Shown here in pieces: positions 12,090 through 12,947 of a stretch of DNA of 12,947 bases (the stretch's first letter is position 1; every line of letters begins with the position of its first letter). The DNA is taken from assembly GCA_019323135.1 (NCBI GenBank), contig JAHWHT010000019.1:1-12947 (forward strand), read 5' to 3'. Made by a program: the position numbers and the translations under genes. The stretch is from Candidatus Woesearchaeota archaeon. Its GTDB lineage: Archaea; Nanobdellota; Nanobdellia; Woesearchaeales; ARS49. The notes under the pieces were generated by a model that was not told the origin of the DNA, did no database searches, and was given only the letters and a program-made list of their open reading frames with translations.

Positions 12090-12106
12090 GTTTGTCAAAA
12101 GTTTGG

Positions 12107-12205
12107 ACATAGCACCTAGCGAAGTTCTCAAGTATACTGCGGTTTAACATAAATCTAAGTCTAATCAAAAACAGAAGCCAAACGAAGCGTGCTATGCACA
12201 AACAT
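12107..12205. repeat. Inverted-repeat-bounded intergenic element, copy 2
   Basis: CATAGCAC (12108-12115) pairs with GTGCTATG (12189-12196). The ends are nearly identical to the copy at 2107-2206. The middle (12130-12169) is one base shorter and diverged, keeping a short ATAAATCT core. It lies between divergently transcribed nmd3 and the signal peptidase gene, with the right stem edge again 52 nt before a start codon (12249). Since this copy is upstream of both neighbours, a transcription-terminator role is unlikely. Confidence 0.85.
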
Positions 12206-12217
12206 CAAAAAGAAACC

Positions 12218-12225
12218 TTTTTAAA
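12218..12225 (+). promoter_or_regulatory. TATA box of the signal peptidase/TFS operon
   Basis: TTTTTAAA centred about 27 nt before the ATG at 12249. The distance from the repeat element to this box is about the same as at 2219-2226. Confidence 0.5.
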
Positions 12226-12248
12226 CAAATCAGATTCATAGAGTCATA

Positions 12249-12854
12249 ATGGAAATAAAGAAATATCTAAAAGCAATTTGGCATTTTATTTGGGTAGAAG
12301 ACACCTGGCTTAGCTGGATTGTCAATGTACTCCTTGCTTTTATCATAATTAAATTCTTGGTTTATCCTGGCCTAGGTTTAGCATTAGGCACAAGTCACCC
12401 TATTGTTGCAGTTGTCTCTAGCAGCATGGAACACTCTGTTGATTTTGAGGATTGGTGGGATTTGCCTAGCTGTGCTGAACAAACAAGTCAAGGTAAATTA
12501 CTAGAAGCGCATGGCATTGATAAAAATGAATTTCTGGATTTCCCTTTCACAGGCGGTTTTAACAAAGGAGACATAATGATTCTCTATAGTCCTAAGACTC
12601 TAAAAATAGGCGACATTCTTACGTTTAATGCAAATACCCGCAATGATCCGATTATTCACAGGATTGTTGCAGTTAAAGAACAAAATGGCAAGATGTATTA
12701 TCAGACTAAAGGAGATAATAATTGCGGTTCTGCTAACTTTGAAAAAGCAGTTACTTCTGAACAAGCTATTGGCAAAGCAATCTGGAGAATTCCTTTGCTT
12801 GGCTGGATAAAAATCGGTTTTGTTAATCTGATTAAAACAGTGGGGATAATGTAA
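12249..12854 (+). CDS. Signal peptidase I, archaeal/Sec11 type
   Basis: Cleaves signal peptides from exported proteins at the outer face of the membrane. 201 residues. One membrane helix (about 22-44) is followed by the catalytic SSSMEHS (57-63, Ser59 before Met60). The box PIIHRIV (134-140) supplies His137, the base that replaces the bacterial lysine in archaeal and ER signal peptidases. TKGDNN (153-158) holds the conserved Asp156. A second hydrophobic stretch (181-201) closes the protein. An insert between the Ser and His boxes (about 64-105, DWWDLPSC...FPFTGGFN) is typical of archaeal forms. The start is supported by a TATA box 27 nt upstream. The stop is followed directly by the next ATG, so it forms an operon with the TFS gene. 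Confidence 0.93.
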   Translation: MEIKKYLKAIWHFIWVEDTWLSWIVNVLLAFIIIKFLVYPGLGLALGTSHPIVAVVSSSMEHSVDFEDWWDLPSCAEQTSQGKLLEAHGIDKNEFLDFPFTGGFNKGDIMILYSPKTLKIGDILTFNANTRNDPIIHRIVAVKEQNGKMYYQTKGDNNCGSANFEKAVTSEQAIGKAIWRIPLLGWIKIGFVNLIKTVGIM

Positions 12855-12947
12855 ATGTTATTTTGTAAAAAATGCGGAAGCATAATGATGCCTAAAAAAG
12901 AAGGTGAAAAGACTTTTGTGATCTGCCCTAAATGCGGACACAAGACT
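12855..12947 (+). CDS. tfs: Transcription factor S (TFIIS/RPB9-like), N-terminal part
   Basis: The first 31 codons before the window ends. MLFCKKCGSIMMPKKEGEK followed by CPKCGHKT gives the N-terminal zinc ribbon (CxxCG at 4-8 and 24-28) of archaeal TFS, the factor that stimulates transcript cleavage by stalled RNA polymerase. The C-terminal ribbon with the catalytic acidic pair would lie outside the window, so another RPB9/TFIIS-like Zn-ribbon protein cannot be excluded. The ATG directly follows the signal peptidase stop with no spacer. Confidence 0.75.
   Translation, partial: MLFCKKCGSIMMPKKEGEKTFVICPKCGHKT

Noticed and set aside
1..12947. CRISPR array, insertion sequence or prophage genes.
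   Set aside because: No regularly spaced repeats with unique spacers, and no transposase, integrase or phage structural motif in any frame.

Overview
The window reads as a piece of a compact, AT-rich archaeal chromosome, most likely from a DPANN-type lineage such as Woesearchaeota or Pacearchaeota. The archaeal assignment rests on the gene content: an XPD/Rad3 helicase, Trm1, archaeal EF-1 beta with its Zn-ribbon partner, RtcA, an NMD3 homologue, a His-type (Sec11-like) signal peptidase and the start of transcription factor S. It also rests on promoter layout: TATA boxes lie about 25-28 nt before the start codon of many genes, which implies leaderless mRNAs. The lineage is an inference from the short gaps, overlapping convergent gene ends, large secreted or coiled-coil orphan proteins and a shortened NMD3.

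Layout. 1-257: an intergenic region with two leftward TATA-type promoters, the rightward promoter of the helicase and possibly the first codons of a leftward gene. 258-2096: XPD-like helicase (+). 2107-2206: first copy of an unexplained element bounded by inverted repeats. 2250-3737 (+): acidic Zn-finger protein, then trm1, which is split by a -1 frameshift in a T run. 3724-5176 (-): Zn-ribbon protein, EF-1 beta and a membrane-anchored SlyD-like FKBP. 5306-7987 (+): an 893-residue coiled-coil protein with a 98-residue superrepeat. 7970-9073 (-): rtcA. 9114-9389 (-): small lipoprotein. 9470-10612 (-): secreted helical protein behind a structured leader that contains a terminator-like hairpin. 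10870-11565 (+): membrane-anchored winged-helix regulator. 11604-12059 (-): short NMD3. 12107-12205: second copy of the element. 12249-12947 (+): signal peptidase I and the start of TFS.

How the genes relate. One group serves translation and RNA metabolism: Trm1 for tRNA m2,2G26, EF-1 beta as the EF-1A exchange factor with its Zn-ribbon partner, RtcA for RNA 3'-end cyclisation and NMD3 for large-subunit maturation or export-type functions. A second group concerns the envelope: FKBP foldase, lipoprotein, secreted helical protein, signal peptidase and a regulator whose sensor domain faces outward. The regulator diverges from the secreted protein, and the gap between them holds palindromes spaced by 20 bp.

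The strongest unexplained signals are four. (1) A ~99-nt element with conserved ends occurs twice, both times with its right stem edge exactly 52 nt upstream of the start codon of an unrelated operon; a minimal hairpin relative lies at 11571-11600. (2) The leader at 10613-10720 has two abutting hairpins and a U-tract, plus a competing pairing. (3) TAAAGCTTTA palindromes occur at 20-bp spacing. (4) trm1 carries a -1 shift on a slip-prone codon.
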